Assembly: GCF_900100945.1 (NCBI RefSeq)
Contig: NZ_FNCG01000001.1
Coordinates: 1-64,000 of the forward strand
Direction: 5' to 3'
DNA length: 64,000 nt
Source: Mucilaginibacter gossypii
GTDB taxonomy: Bacteria > Bacteroidota > Bacteroidia > Sphingobacteriales > Sphingobacteriaceae
Shown here: positions 44,972 to 56,349 of the stretch, one piece after another
Position numbering within the stretch: the stretch's first letter is position 1
Layout of the letters: each line of letters opens with the position of its first letter
Position numbers and translations under genes: made by a program
Notes under the pieces: model-generated
Databases searched by the model: none
Seen by the model: the letters and a program-made list of their open reading frames with translations, nothing else
What the model was told of the DNA's origin: nothing

Positions 44972-46294
44972 TTATTCGGTCGCGAACATGTCGTCATAGT
45001 AATCCAAACCAAGGTGGGTGATCAGGTCTTCGCCCATCAGGTAACGAAGGGTATTCTCCAATTTGATCAGTTGTTTAAAGATGTCGTTTTCTGCATGTAG
45101 GCCTGGTGCTGTTTGAGGCGATTTCAGGTAGAATGACAACCACTCCTGGATACCGCTCATGCCGGCACGTTTAGCCAGATCGCAGAAGATAGCCAAATCA
45201 AGCGCGATAGGGGCAGCAAGGATCGAGTCGCGGCAAAGGAAGTTGATCTTAATCTGCATTTTGTAGCCTAACCAGCCAAAAATATCGATGTTATCCCAGC
45301 TCTCTTTGTTATCACCATGCGGAGGGTAATAGTTGATACGGATTTTGTGGTAGATGTTACCATAAAGTTCCTGGTTATCTTCCGGTTTGAAGATATCTTC
45401 CAATACACCCAGTTTTGATACTTCTTTAGTTTTGAAGTTATCCGGATCGTCAAGAACCCAGCCATCGCGGTTACCCAAAATGTTGGTCGAGAACCAACCG
45501 TGTACACCTAACGAACGTGCTGCCAAACCTGGGGCTAATACTGTTTTCATTAAAGTTTGACCTGTTTTGAAATCTTTACCAGCAATTGGAGTTTTGGTTA
45601 ATTTAGCCAGTTCGATCAATGCAGGGATATCAACTGTTAAGTTAGGGGCACCATTAGCAAAAGGAACACCTAATTTTAAAGCCGCGTAAGCATAGATCAT
45701 ACTTGGAGCGATCAGCTTGTCGTCATTTTTCAAACCTTCTTCAAAAGCTGCTAATGACTGGTGTACAGCCGATGCTTCGTAGTAGATCTCGGTTGAACCG
45801 CACCATACCAACACAACCCTGTCAAGACCATTAGCCTCTTTAAAGTTTTTGATATCTTCCATTACCTGCTCGGCAAGCTCAAGCCTGGTTCCGGTTTTAA
45901 CGTGGGTGCCATCAAGGTTTTTAGCGTAGTTTTTATCAAACGCGGCTTTCATTGGCTTTATAGCTTCCAATTCGGCTTTAACCGAATGTAAAAGTCCTGC
46001 TTCCAGTACCTGTGCGTTTGAGGCAGCTTCAAATACGTTATCTTCATAAACATCCCAACCGCCAAATACGATGTCGTTTAAATCGGCTAAAGGAACAAAT
46101 TCTTTAATTTTCGGGTTACGGTTTTCGGTCCTTTTTCCTAAACGTATGTGGCCCATTTGAGTAAGGGAGCCAATTGGCTGCGAGATGCCTTTTTTAACGG
46201 CCTCTACGCCGGCAATTAAGGTAGTTGCTACAGCGCCTAACCCGGGGATCAGGATGCCAAGCTTACCTTTAGCAGGTGTAATGTTGATTTTCAT
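44972..46294 (-). CDS. ino1: Myo-inositol-1-phosphate synthase
   Basis: Converts glucose 6-phosphate to inositol phosphate with NAD. 440 residues. NAD-binding glycines lie in ILIPGLGAVATTLIAG. Other conserved stretches are GGWDVYEDN, VVLVWCGSTE, PIAGKDFKTGQTLMKT (catalytic lysines), NILGNRDGW, and INYYPPHGDNKESWDNIDIF. It is the third gene of a run with the acyltransferase-like and SDR genes, 33 bases after the latter. Inositol synthesis inside a sphingolipid locus points to inositol-headed sphingolipids. Confidence 0.95.
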   Translation of the reverse strand: MKINITPAKGKLGILIPGLGAVATTLIAGVEAVKKGISQPIGSLTQMGHIRLGKRTENRNPKIKEFVPLADLNDIVFGGWDVYEDNVFEAASNAQVLEAGLLHSVKAELEAIKPMKAAFDKNYAKNLDGTHVKTGTRLELAEQVMEDIKNFKEANGLDRVVLVWCGSTEIYYEASAVHQSLAAFEEGLKNDDKLIAPSMIYAYAALKLGVPFANGAPNLTVDIPALIELAKLTKTPIAGKDFKTGQTLMKTVLAPGLAARSLGVHGWFSTNILGNRDGWVLDDPDNFKTKEVSKLGVLEDIFKPEDNQELYGNIYHKIRINYYPPHGDNKESWDNIDIFGWLGYKMQIKINFLCRDSILAAPIALDLAIFCDLAKRAGMSGIQEWLSFYLKSPQTAPGLHAENDIFKQLIKLENTLRYLMGEDLITHLGLDYYDDMFATE

Positions 46295-46327
46295 TTATGT
46301 TACTATTATTTATTTCAAATTAATCGG

Positions 46328-47314
46328 CTAAATCCATTTGTTGGCTTTATACCATTTTAGCGTTTCGGCCATGCCGTTTTGCAGATTGTATAAAGGATAA
46401 AAACCCAGGTCGGATTTAGCTGCTTCAATATCGCAATTCCAGTTAATGGCGGTCAGTTCATTAAGCTTTTCAATATTCAGCACCGCAGCTTTGTTGCTCA
46501 AAGAACTTATTTTTTCAGATACTGCTGCAATCATTTTAACAAAATTTACAGGCAGATGAAACTTTAGCGTTTTTAGCATTAACACATCTTTGGTGATGGT
46601 GCCTAACTCGTAACGGTTATAAAAATTACCATCGCTCAGATTATATGTCTTGTTATTGCCACCGTATAAGGCCTTGATACTTGCTTTGGCCAGGTCTTTA
46701 ACATATATAAAGCTGAGCTTTTGCTGCGCCTTGCCTATATAGGGCTCAATGCCCTTCACTATCTGTTTGAAAAATATAAATATGCCGGTGTCCCTCGGTC
46801 CGTAAACCGCGGTTGGCCTTAGGATAGTATAATTCAAGCCGTTTACCGTTTTTAATTTTTCTTCGGCAAGCAATTTGCTCCTGCCGTATGCTGTAACAGG
46901 ACGCGGAGGGGTTGATTCGGTTATGGTGCCGGTTAGCGTGTTAAGCGGCCCAACTGAAGCCAGGCTGCCAATAAGTACAAACTTTTTTAAATCAGGGCAA
47001 GCTTCATAAGCCGCCGAAGCCAGGTTATGGGTATATGTAGCATTGATCCGGTTATATTCGGCCTCGGAGCGGGCGCTGGTTACACCTGCCGCGTGGATGA
47101 TATAATCGGGTTTTATTTCTGCCAGTTGCTTCTTTAATGTTTCTTTATTGTTAAACTCGGGGTAGATATATTGAATGTCTAATTCCTTTAGGTGATCAAT
47201 TTTGCTGCTTTTACGTACAGCTATAAAAACCTCCAGGTTGTTTTGCAGGGCTTCTTCAATTAAATGATATCCAACAAATCCGCTTGCACCGGTTATTAAA
47301 ACCCGTTCCCTCAT
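46328..47314 (-). CDS. NAD-dependent epimerase-type SDR, candidate ketosphinganine/ceramide reductase
   Basis: An extended short-chain dehydrogenase of 328 residues. Cofactor-binding motif G9-x2-G12-x2-G15 in VLITGASGFVGYH; catalytic Ser117 (LIGSLAS), Tyr143 and Lys147 (AYGRSKL). In Caulobacter a protein of this superfamily (CerR) reduces the 3-keto group during ceramide synthesis; the neighbours here suggest the same. General sugar-epimerase-like function is the alternative. Its start overlaps the end of the GNAT-like gene by 4 bases (ATGA). Confidence 0.75.
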   Translation of the reverse strand: MRERVLITGASGFVGYHLIEEALQNNLEVFIAVRKSSKIDHLKELDIQYIYPEFNNKETLKKQLAEIKPDYIIHAAGVTSARSEAEYNRINATYTHNLASAAYEACPDLKKFVLIGSLASVGPLNTLTGTITESTPPRPVTAYGRSKLLAEEKLKTVNGLNYTILRPTAVYGPRDTGIFIFFKQIVKGIEPYIGKAQQKLSFIYVKDLAKASIKALYGGNNKTYNLSDGNFYNRYELGTITKDVLMLKTLKFHLPVNFVKMIAAVSEKISSLSNKAAVLNIEKLNELTAINWNCDIEAAKSDLGFYPLYNLQNGMAETLKWYKANKWI

Positions 47315-48429
47315 ATCGCTTTTTGATATAACCTGTATTTTTTATACGGGTCGCCTTTTATAGCTTCAATGGCACGGTTCATCATATCGTTGTTCTCCAG
47401 TGTCCAGCCGGCTTCGGCATGTTTATAACCCTTGGCCTTATATTCCCTTATAATGGTGCCGTATAAGCAGGCTTCAATGCCCATTTTGCGGTAATCTTCA
47501 ATAACGCCGAGGGCATAAATGCGGATGCCGGTGATGCTTTTTTTGCCGAACAATAATTTGAAAATGCCGGTGGGCAACAAGCGGCCGCGTTTTATTTTTT
47601 TGAAGATATCGTTATAATCGGGCAGGGCCAGGCCAAATGCAACTATCTTGCCACGTTGCTCGGCAACAATAGCAAAATCAGGATCAAGGATCAGTTTAAG
47701 ATCTTTGGCCAGGTAATCATATTCTTCGTTGGTAAGTGGCACAAAACCGGTGTTTTTGTCCCAGGCCGAGTTATAAACGTCGCGAAGTTTTGCAGCCTCT
47801 TCCTTAAAATTTTTAAGGTTGATCTTGCGGATAATGATATCATTGCGTTTTAACCGATCTTCAAGCGCGTTTAATAACCTTACCGATTTGTCATCATAGG
47901 CTTGTCCTTCCCAATGCCATCCAATCAGGTCAACATCTTTTTTAAAGCCAAAATGCTCAACCAGGTCGGCATAATACGCAAAATTGTAGGTGTTCATCAG
48001 GAATGGTGAACTATCAAATCCCTTTATTAATAAGCCACAGGGCTCATTTGTTGAAAAGTTGGTAGGGCCTAACAGTTTACCGGTAACGCCTTTTTCTTTA
48101 AGCCATTTGGTAACGGTTTCAAAAAGCAGGTTAGATATTGCCGTGTCGTTAATACAATCAAAAAAGCCAAAAAAGCCATCGTTAACATGGCTGTATTCGT
48201 TATGCCCGTTATTAAGGATCGCGGCTATCCGGCCAACAATTTTATCGCCATTATAAGCTAAAAAGGGTTGTACGGTATTGTGTTTATGGAAGGGATGTTT
48301 GGTTAAGAGGTCCCTTTGGGCAATAAACAACTCCGGAACATAGTAAGGATCGTCCTTGTACAGGTCATGCGGGAAATCAATAAATGAAGCCAGTTCTTTT
48401 TTTGATTTAACCGTTACTATTGTAATCAT
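47311..48429 (-). CDS. GNAT-fold protein, candidate bacterial ceramide synthase
   Basis: A 372-residue soluble protein with an N-terminal region (ITIVTVKSKKELASFIDFPH) and a C-terminal GNAT acyltransferase region (IYALGVIEDYRKMGIEACLY, GWTLENNDMMNRAI). Bacterial ceramide synthase of Caulobacter is a GNAT-type protein unrelated to eukaryotic CerS. The size and location next to spt and a CerR-like SDR make the same role likely here, but I cannot align them. It would N-acylate the long-chain base. A terminator lies between spt and this gene. Confidence 0.7.
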   Translation of the reverse strand: MITIVTVKSKKELASFIDFPHDLYKDDPYYVPELFIAQRDLLTKHPFHKHNTVQPFLAYNGDKIVGRIAAILNNGHNEYSHVNDGFFGFFDCINDTAISNLLFETVTKWLKEKGVTGKLLGPTNFSTNEPCGLLIKGFDSSPFLMNTYNFAYYADLVEHFGFKKDVDLIGWHWEGQAYDDKSVRLLNALEDRLKRNDIIIRKINLKNFKEEAAKLRDVYNSAWDKNTGFVPLTNEEYDYLAKDLKLILDPDFAIVAEQRGKIVAFGLALPDYNDIFKKIKRGRLLPTGIFKLLFGKKSITGIRIYALGVIEDYRKMGIEACLYGTIIREYKAKGYKHAEAGWTLENNDMMNRAIEAIKGDPYKKYRLYQKAI

Positions 48430-48478
48430 GTGTGGTAAATGATTGAATAAAGCAAATTGGTATGCTTTAAAATAAAAA

Positions 48479-48519
48479 GTGCATTTAGCTTACTTTAATA
48501 AAAAAGCAGCTAAATGCAC
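48479..48519 (-). terminator. Terminator between spt and the GNAT-like gene
   Basis: A perfect 12-bp stem, GTGCATTTAGCT (48479-48490) with AGCTAAATGCAC (48508-48519), a 17-base loop and, on the minus strand, a following TTTTATTTT. It begins 15 bases beyond the spt stop. Confidence 0.8.
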
Positions 48520-48533
48520 CTCAGGTTTCTTCA

Positions 48534-50114
<1,581 letters not shown>

Positions 50115-51467
50115 ATGAAAAAACACAAGTACTTTTTGGCGCTTCTTGTACTTAATTTAACATTGAATTTACATAGCAATAGTTATGCCCAAACTGCCGC
50201 TGATAGTATAAGCGGACCGGTTTCCCTCAAACAGGCTATTGACTTTGCCTTGCGTAACCAACCAACAGTAAGGCAGGCTTCCATTGATGAACAGATCAAT
50301 GAGCGTGATATTAGAATTGGCCTGTCGGCCTGGCTGCCGCAGGTGAACGGCTCGGGCCTTTATAATTATTACTATAAGGGCAGCCCGCAGGCTGGTGCCT
50401 CCGGTGCTAACATCCCTAGCAACGCGGGTAGTATCCGTAACCTTTCAACCCTGGGCGTTACGGCCTCGCAGGTACTATATAACAACGATGTATTTCTTGC
50501 TTCAAGGGCGAAAAGATATTCGCGTGAGTACTATAAGCAGAACACCTTAAGCAGCCAGATTGATGTGGTAAGCGATGTAAGCAAAGCTTTTTTTGATGTT
50601 TTACTATCCGGCAAACAACTTGACATTACTAATGAGGACATCATCAGGTTGCAAAGAAGCCTGAAGGATGCCAAAAGCAGGTATACTGCCGGTGTATCCG
50701 ATCCTACGGATTATAAGCAGGCAACCATCGCTTTAAATAATTCATTGGCTACCCGTAAACAAACCGAAGAAGCCATCAAAAGTAAAACTGCTTTATTAAA
50801 GCAGATCATGGGCGTAGGCGCGGCTACACCGTTAAGCCTTTCTTATGATTCGAGCCGGTATGAGCAGGAGGCCAGTATTGATACTTTACAATCGCTCAAT
50901 GTAAATAACCGGATCGAATACCGTTTGCTTGAAACAACAAAGGCACTCAATAATCTCAACGTAAATTACTACCGCTTTGGGTTTTTGCCTTCATTATCAG
51001 CGGTAGGGAGTTACCAGCATGCATACTTCAGTCATGATTTAGGTGATTTGTATAATAAGTCTTTCCCTACAGGTTATGTTGGCTTAACGCTGGCTGTACC
51101 TATTTTCCAGGGGACGAAGCGCCTGCAAAACCTCGCTAAAGCCAGGCTGCAGGTTGAACGTACCGACCTGGACCTGATCAATACAAAAAATAGTATTTAT
51201 ACGGAATATACCCAGGCACTGGCGGCATATAAAAGCAATTACACCAGCTACCAGCTCATTCGCGAAAATGTAACACTTGCAAAAGATGTGTATAAGGTGG
51301 TAAGCCTGCAGTACCGCGAGGGAGTAAAAACTTACCTCGACGTAATTGTATCGCAGGCAGATCTGCGTACTGCCGAACTGAGCTATTATAATGCCTTGTT
51401 CAATTTACTCAGCAGTAAAATTGACCTGCAAAGGGCTCTTGGAATCCTGCCTGTTCAGCAACCATAA
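50115..51467 (+). CDS. TolC-family outer-membrane efflux protein
   Basis: A 450-residue outer-membrane factor of tripartite efflux. The signal peptide (FLALLVLNLTLNLHSNSYAQ) is followed by two OEP repeats of long helices with SLKQAIDFALRNQPTVRQAS, ISFAVPIFQG-like GLTLAVPIFQGTKRLQNL, and a C-terminal REGVKTYLDVIVSQADLRTA. It comes first in the operon here, whereas many RND operons place it last. It is followed after 54 bases by the adaptor gene. Confidence 0.92.
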   Translation: MKKHKYFLALLVLNLTLNLHSNSYAQTAADSISGPVSLKQAIDFALRNQPTVRQASIDEQINERDIRIGLSAWLPQVNGSGLYNYYYKGSPQAGASGANIPSNAGSIRNLSTLGVTASQVLYNNDVFLASRAKRYSREYYKQNTLSSQIDVVSDVSKAFFDVLLSGKQLDITNEDIIRLQRSLKDAKSRYTAGVSDPTDYKQATIALNNSLATRKQTEEAIKSKTALLKQIMGVGAATPLSLSYDSSRYEQEASIDTLQSLNVNNRIEYRLLETTKALNNLNVNYYRFGFLPSLSAVGSYQHAYFSHDLGDLYNKSFPTGYVGLTLAVPIFQGTKRLQNLAKARLQVERTDLDLINTKNSIYTEYTQALAAYKSNYTSYQLIRENVTLAKDVYKVVSLQYREGVKTYLDVIVSQADLRTAELSYYNALFNLLSSKIDLQRALGILPVQQP

Positions 51468-51521
51468 GATATCGTCATAAAAAAATAAAAACTACAGCAA
51501 CACACGAACAACCTATTCTAC

Positions 51522-52697
51522 ATGAAACATACATATATATATTGGTTAGCCCCTGCAGCACTTTTAACATGGGCATCATGCGGTAAACCTCAAAAGGGCG
51601 GGCCGGCGGCCATGCCCCCAACCCCAGTATACCTTGCCGACGCTAAAACAGCCGAAGCAGTATACTATGATAAATACCAGGGTATTGTGGTTTCGGTGAA
51701 CACTGTCGAACTGCGCAGCCAGGTACCGGGTTTTGTAACGGGTATATTTTTTAAAGAAGGCGATGTTGTGCAGAAGGGCAAAGTATTGTATGAAATAGAT
51801 AAACGCAAATACCAGGCTGCTTTTGACCAGGCCAAAGCTAATGTGCTAAGCGCCGAAGCCAATTTGGTTAAAGCGCAAAAAGACATTGACAGGTATAACA
51901 TGCTGCTTAAGAGCGATGCGATTGCCCGTCAGACAGTTGATCAGGCACAGGCTACCTACGAAACTAATAAAAGCCAGGTTGCGGTAGCCAAAGCCGCGCT
52001 TGAGTCGGCCCGTACCGATTTATCATATGCCACCATTACCGCGCCTTTTACGGGGCGAATAGGGATCTCGCAAGTGAGGCTTGGAACACAGGTAGCAGCA
52101 GGTACCACATTGATGAACACAATATCTGCCGAGCATCCTATCGGTGTTGATGTTGTGATCAACGAGCAGGATATCAACCGCTTTTATGGTCTTCAAAAAT
52201 CAAGTACCGACAGTACCTTTAAACTGGTGCTACCCGACGGAAGCAAATACAACAAGACAGGTAAAGTATTGGCGATTGACAGAGGGGTTAGCAATCAAAC
52301 CGGCAGCATTAGGGTAAGGATCCAGTTTCCGAACGAGGATGACGTGCTTAAGGATGGCATGAGCTGTGTTCTGCAGGTGCTGAACAGCCAATCGGGCCAG
52401 CGGGTACAAATCCCTTACAAGGCAGTAACTGAGCAAATGGGCGAGTTTTTTGTTTTCGCAACAAGAGATACAGTTGTTAAAGATACCGCAGCTGATAAAA
52501 CAGTTAAAGACAGGCGCGATACGATAGCAAAACAGGTAAAGGTGAAATTAGGGCCGCGCATTAACAGCGACGTAGTGATAATGGATGGAATAAAACAAGG
52601 CGATAAAGTGATTACCGACGGCTTCCAGCGTTTGCGCGATGGTGGTAGGGTCACTACCGGAACAGCCACGCCGGCCGGAGCAGCACCCAAAAAATAA
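51522..52697 (+). CDS. RND efflux periplasmic adaptor, lipoprotein
   Basis: A 391-residue membrane-fusion protein of the AcrA/MexA type. Lipobox WASC (Cys20). A lipoyl/barrel-sandwich domain begins at VELRSQVPGFVTGIFFKEGD, interrupted by a coiled-coil hairpin (about 105-165, FDQAKANVLSAEANLVKAQK), then TITAPFTGRIGISQVRLGTQ, a beta-barrel and a membrane-proximal domain. It links the pump to the outer-membrane factor. It lies 74 bases before the pump gene. Confidence 0.92.
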   Translation: MKHTYIYWLAPAALLTWASCGKPQKGGPAAMPPTPVYLADAKTAEAVYYDKYQGIVVSVNTVELRSQVPGFVTGIFFKEGDVVQKGKVLYEIDKRKYQAAFDQAKANVLSAEANLVKAQKDIDRYNMLLKSDAIARQTVDQAQATYETNKSQVAVAKAALESARTDLSYATITAPFTGRIGISQVRLGTQVAAGTTLMNTISAEHPIGVDVVINEQDINRFYGLQKSSTDSTFKLVLPDGSKYNKTGKVLAIDRGVSNQTGSIRVRIQFPNEDDVLKDGMSCVLQVLNSQSGQRVQIPYKAVTEQMGEFFVFATRDTVVKDTAADKTVKDRRDTIAKQVKVKLGPRINSDVVIMDGIKQGDKVITDGFQRLRDGGRVTTGTATPAGAAPKK

Positions 52698-52771
52698 ATT
52701 TATATCAACAGGAAAAATTTTAAGCCGAAGAAGGGGCGCATCTACCCTGGAAAACTTAATATAGAGAAAGA

Positions 52772-55700
52772 ATGATCGCAGATACTTTTATAAAACGACC
52801 GGTTACCGCCATTGTAATATCCCTGGTGATATTAATAGTGGGCATCCTGTCAATATCCAGCCTGCCTATAGGCCAGTACCCTGATATTACACCTCCAACC
52901 GTGTCAGTTAGCGGTAACTATGTCGGTGCTGATGCGTTAACAGTTGAGCAAACGGTAGCTACCCCGGTTGAGGTGCAGGTAAACGGCGTACCCGGCATGA
53001 CCTACCTGCAAAGTAACAGCAGCAGCAACGGGCAAATGAGCATGACGGTTAACTTTGATGTTGGTACTGATATTAACATTGCAGCCCTCGACGTGCAAAA
53101 CCGTGTAGGTATTGCTTTACCAACTTTACCGCAGGAGGTACAGCGTTTGGGTATGGTAGTACGTAAACGTAACCCAAGTATTCTGATGCTTGTGGCCATG
53201 TTTAGTCCTAAAGGCACCCATGATGTCACTTTTACTGATAACTACACCAACGTATTTATAAAGGATGCTATTTTGCGTACCAAAGGAGTAGGTGACGTTG
53301 TTACACGTGCCGATGATTTTAGTATGCGCATCTGGCTTAACCCGGATAAACTTGCTGCGTTAGGTATGAGCGCTGCGGATGTAACCAGTGCCCTGCAGGA
53401 GCAAAACGCGCAGGTTGCCGCCGGTACAGTAGGTGCTACACCTCAGTTAAAAGGACAGACATTTGAGTATTCGGTTATTGTAAAAGGCCGTTTAGAGAAG
53501 CCGGAAGAATTTGGTAATGTGGTTGTTAAAACCCAGCCTAACAATGGGGGCATAGTACACTTAAAAGATGTTGCCAGGATTGAGCTGGGTAAATTCAACT
53601 ACTCAGGTAACTCATTTGTTGATGGTAAAAGGGCATCTTATCTGCTGGTGTACCAGGCCCCGAACAGTAACTCGCTTGAAACTGCCGATAATGTATACGC
53701 TACTATGAATGAGCTTAAAAAGAGCTTTCCTAAAGATATAGATTACGTAGTTCCTTTTGAGGCCATAACCGTGGTAAAGGTTTCGGTAAGCGAGGTTATC
53801 GAAACGCTGGTTATTGCACTTGTACTGGTTATTATTGTAGTATTCCTGTTTTTACAAAGCTGGCGCACAACCCTCATTCCGGTACTGGCTATTCCGGTAT
53901 CAATTATTGGTACGTTCATTTTCTTTATTCCGCTTAACTTTACTATCAATACGTTAACGTTATTTGGTTTCGTACTGGCTATTGGTATTGTGGTGGATGA
54001 TGCTATTGTGGTGGTTGAGGCTGTACAGCATTATATGGATGAGGAGGGTATGACACCTAAAGAAGCCACCCAGCACGCTATGGCCGATATCTCGGCCCCC
54101 GTAATAGCCATCGCGCTGATCCTGGCTGCAGTGTTTGTGCCGGTAGGCTTTGTGCCGGGTATAGTAGGGCGATTGTATCAACAGTTTGCGATCACCATTG
54201 CCATATCTGTATTGATATCAGCTTTTGTTGCACTATCATTAACACCTGCATTGTGTACGTTGATATTAAGGCCGCATAAGATAGATGAAAGCTCTCGTGG
54301 CTTAAATAAGTTTTTCTTTAAATTCAATACCTGGTTTACCCGCGTAACCGGTAAATATCGAAACACAGTTGATAAAAGCATTAAAAACTCAAGATACATT
54401 ATCATTCTGCTGGTGTGTATCATTATAGGCGCGATACTTTTATTCAGAAGTAAACCATCTGGTTTTATCCCGCTGGAAGATGATGGCCGTGTTTATATCA
54501 CTTTTGATTTACCCGAGGCTTCAGCAACCGGCCGTACTGTTGATGTGTTGCACAACATGATGAGAACGCTTGATAGCGTGCCGGAAATAGCCCATTACGC
54601 GGCGTTGGGTGGTTTGAATGCCATCAGCTTTGCAAGTAAATCAAATAGTGCAACCATATTCGTGCAGTTGAAACCTTGGGATGAGCGTAAAGAAAAGTCG
54701 CAGCAGATAACAGCGCTTGTTGCACGGTTAAACCAAAAGCTCGGTAAGTATAAGGAAGCCAATGTTGTGGTGATCCAGCCACCGGCAATTCCGGGGTTGG
54801 GTAGTACAGGAGGTTTCTCGTTTATATTAGAAGAGAAACAGGCAGGTGGCGACATTAAGGTATTTGAGAAAACGCTCCGAACGTTCCTTGGCGCAATTAA
54901 TCAGCGTAAAGAGATAGCAAGGGCCTTCTCGTTCTTTACTGCCAGTACGCCTGCTTACCAGTTAACGATAGACAGAGAGAAATCTAAAAAGCTTGGTGTA
55001 GCAATATCTGACGTGAACAATGCGCTGCAAACCTATTTGGGTAGTACCTATATCAACGACTTTACCATTTATGGTCGTAACTTCAGGGTAGTAGCCCAGG
55101 CCGATACCAGTTATCGTACCAATGTGCAAAACATAGGACAGTATTTTGTGCGTAATTCATCAGGAGCCATGGTGCCATTGAGCACACTTACATCATATAA
55201 GGTAATTGAAAACTCACCGTTGATATCGCACTATAACCTGTTCCGTTCGGCCGAGATTAACGGTAGTACCAAGCCGGGGTATAGTAGTGGTGATGCTATT
55301 ACCGCTTTGAAAGAGACAGCCGCGCAGGTATTGCCGCAAGGTTACGGTTACGAGTTTTCGGGCCTGAGCCGTGAGGAGTTATTATCCGGGTCAAAAACGG
55401 TATATATATTTGCACTGTCAATAGGATTCGTGTTCCTGTTCCTGGCTGCTTTGTATGAAAGCTGGTCGGTACCGTTCTCTGTGTTATTGTCAGTGCCCCT
55501 GGGTGCATTTGGTGCCATATTGTTCCTTACTTTCTGGCCTGATCTTACTAACAACGTTTATGCACAAATTGGTTTGATAACGCTGATTGGTTTGGCGGCC
55601 AAAAACGCCATCCTGATCGTAGAGTTTGCCAAGGAACGTGTAGACGCAGGCATGGAATTGGAAAAAGCTACGCTCGAGGCTGTCCGGCTACGTTTAAGGC

Positions 55701-55948
55701 CAATCATCATGACGTCGATGGCATTTATATTAGGTGTAGGTCCGTTGATGGTTGCATCGGGCGCCGGTGCTGAAGCCCGTAAAACCATAGGCTGGACGGT
55801 GTTTGGGGGAATGCTTACTGCTACATCATTGGCTATATTTATAGTACCGGTTTTATTTTACCTGATCACTAAAATGGCTTACGGTAAGGAAAAACTTGCC
55901 GAGCTTGAAAAAAATTATGATCCTAAAAAGCACGGACCGGAGGTATAA
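52772..55948 (+). CDS. RND multidrug efflux pump, HAE1 family
   Basis: A 1058-residue proton-driven inner-membrane transporter of the AcrB type with 12 membrane segments and two large periplasmic loops. N-terminal signature: IADTFIKRPVTAIVISLVI. The proton-relay aspartates are D409-D410 in AIGIVVDDAIVVVEAV. A lysine in the TM10 region (GLAAKNAILIVEFAKE) matches the AcrB relay lysine. The end is basic (LEKNYDPKKHGPEV). The exported substrates cannot be told from the sequence. A terminator follows at once. Confidence 0.94.
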   Translation: MIADTFIKRPVTAIVISLVILIVGILSISSLPIGQYPDITPPTVSVSGNYVGADALTVEQTVATPVEVQVNGVPGMTYLQSNSSSNGQMSMTVNFDVGTDINIAALDVQNRVGIALPTLPQEVQRLGMVVRKRNPSILMLVAMFSPKGTHDVTFTDNYTNVFIKDAILRTKGVGDVVTRADDFSMRIWLNPDKLAALGMSAADVTSALQEQNAQVAAGTVGATPQLKGQTFEYSVIVKGRLEKPEEFGNVVVKTQPNNGGIVHLKDVARIELGKFNYSGNSFVDGKRASYLLVYQAPNSNSLETADNVYATMNELKKSFPKDIDYVVPFEAITVVKVSVSEVIETLVIALVLVIIVVFLFLQSWRTTLIPVLAIPVSIIGTFIFFIPLNFTINTLTLFGFVLAIGIVVDDAIVVVEAVQHYMDEEGMTPKEATQHAMADISAPVIAIALILAAVFVPVGFVPGIVGRLYQQFAITIAISVLISAFVALSLTPALCTLILRPHKIDESSRGLNKFFFKFNTWFTRVTGKYRNTVDKSIKNSRYIIILLVCIIIGAILLFRSKPSGFIPLEDDGRVYITFDLPEASATGRTVDVLHNMMRTLDSVPEIAHYAALGGLNAISFASKSNSATIFVQLKPWDERKEKSQQITALVARLNQKLGKYKEANVVVIQPPAIPGLGSTGGFSFILEEKQAGGDIKVFEKTLRTFLGAINQRKEIARAFSFFTASTPAYQLTIDREKSKKLGVAISDVNNALQTYLGSTYINDFTIYGRNFRVVAQADTSYRTNVQNIGQYFVRNSSGAMVPLSTLTSYKVIENSPLISHYNLFRSAEINGSTKPGYSSGDAITALKETAAQVLPQGYGYEFSGLSREELLSGSKTVYIFALSIGFVFLFLAALYESWSVPFSVLLSVPLGAFGAILFLTFWPDLTNNVYAQIGLITLIGLAAKNAILIVEFAKERVDAGMELEKATLEAVRLRLRPIIMTSMAFILGVGPLMVASGAGAEARKTIGWTVFGGMLTATSLAIFIVPVLFYLITKMAYGKEKLAELEKNYDPKKHGPEV

Positions 55949-55966
55949 TAATTGTTAAAGTTTTGT

Positions 55967-55995
55967 AAAAAGAGAGGCGCAAGTCTCTCTTTTTT
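55967..55995 (+). terminator. Terminator after the RND operon
   Basis: AAAAAGAGAG (55967-55976) pairs with CTCTCTTTTT (55985-55994), 8-base loop, followed by T and then A. It is placed 19 bases after the pump stop. The following 350 bases to 56349 are AT-rich and hold no gene that I can see. Confidence 0.85.
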
Positions 55996-56349
55996 ACTTT
56001 CCGACAGGTTTGGTATACTGCTACACCTGGCTATTTAACCATTTATGCGCTCGAAATTAGGTGTTAGTAGACACTTTTGATGCTTATGCAGGGCAGTTTT
56101 TTATAAAACTATTCATCATAAAGTATATTAAACGGTCATTATTTTGTATTGACCTCATCGCTTTAAATAATATTGATTTTCAATTATTAAGCCGTGTGTG
56201 ATTGGATTAAACGCGGTTGTTTTATTGGTTTAAATAATATCCTGGATAGTGAATGATGCCAATAATGGCAAAGTATTTGTTAAGGAGGAGTTAATACAAT
56301 GGAAAATTAAAAAAATCAACATTGTAGAATTTGACTAAAAAACACAACT

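Noticed and set aside
44794..45021. Short plus-strand open frame over the ino1 terminator
   Set aside because: It runs through a strong terminator hairpin and into ino1 on the other strand.
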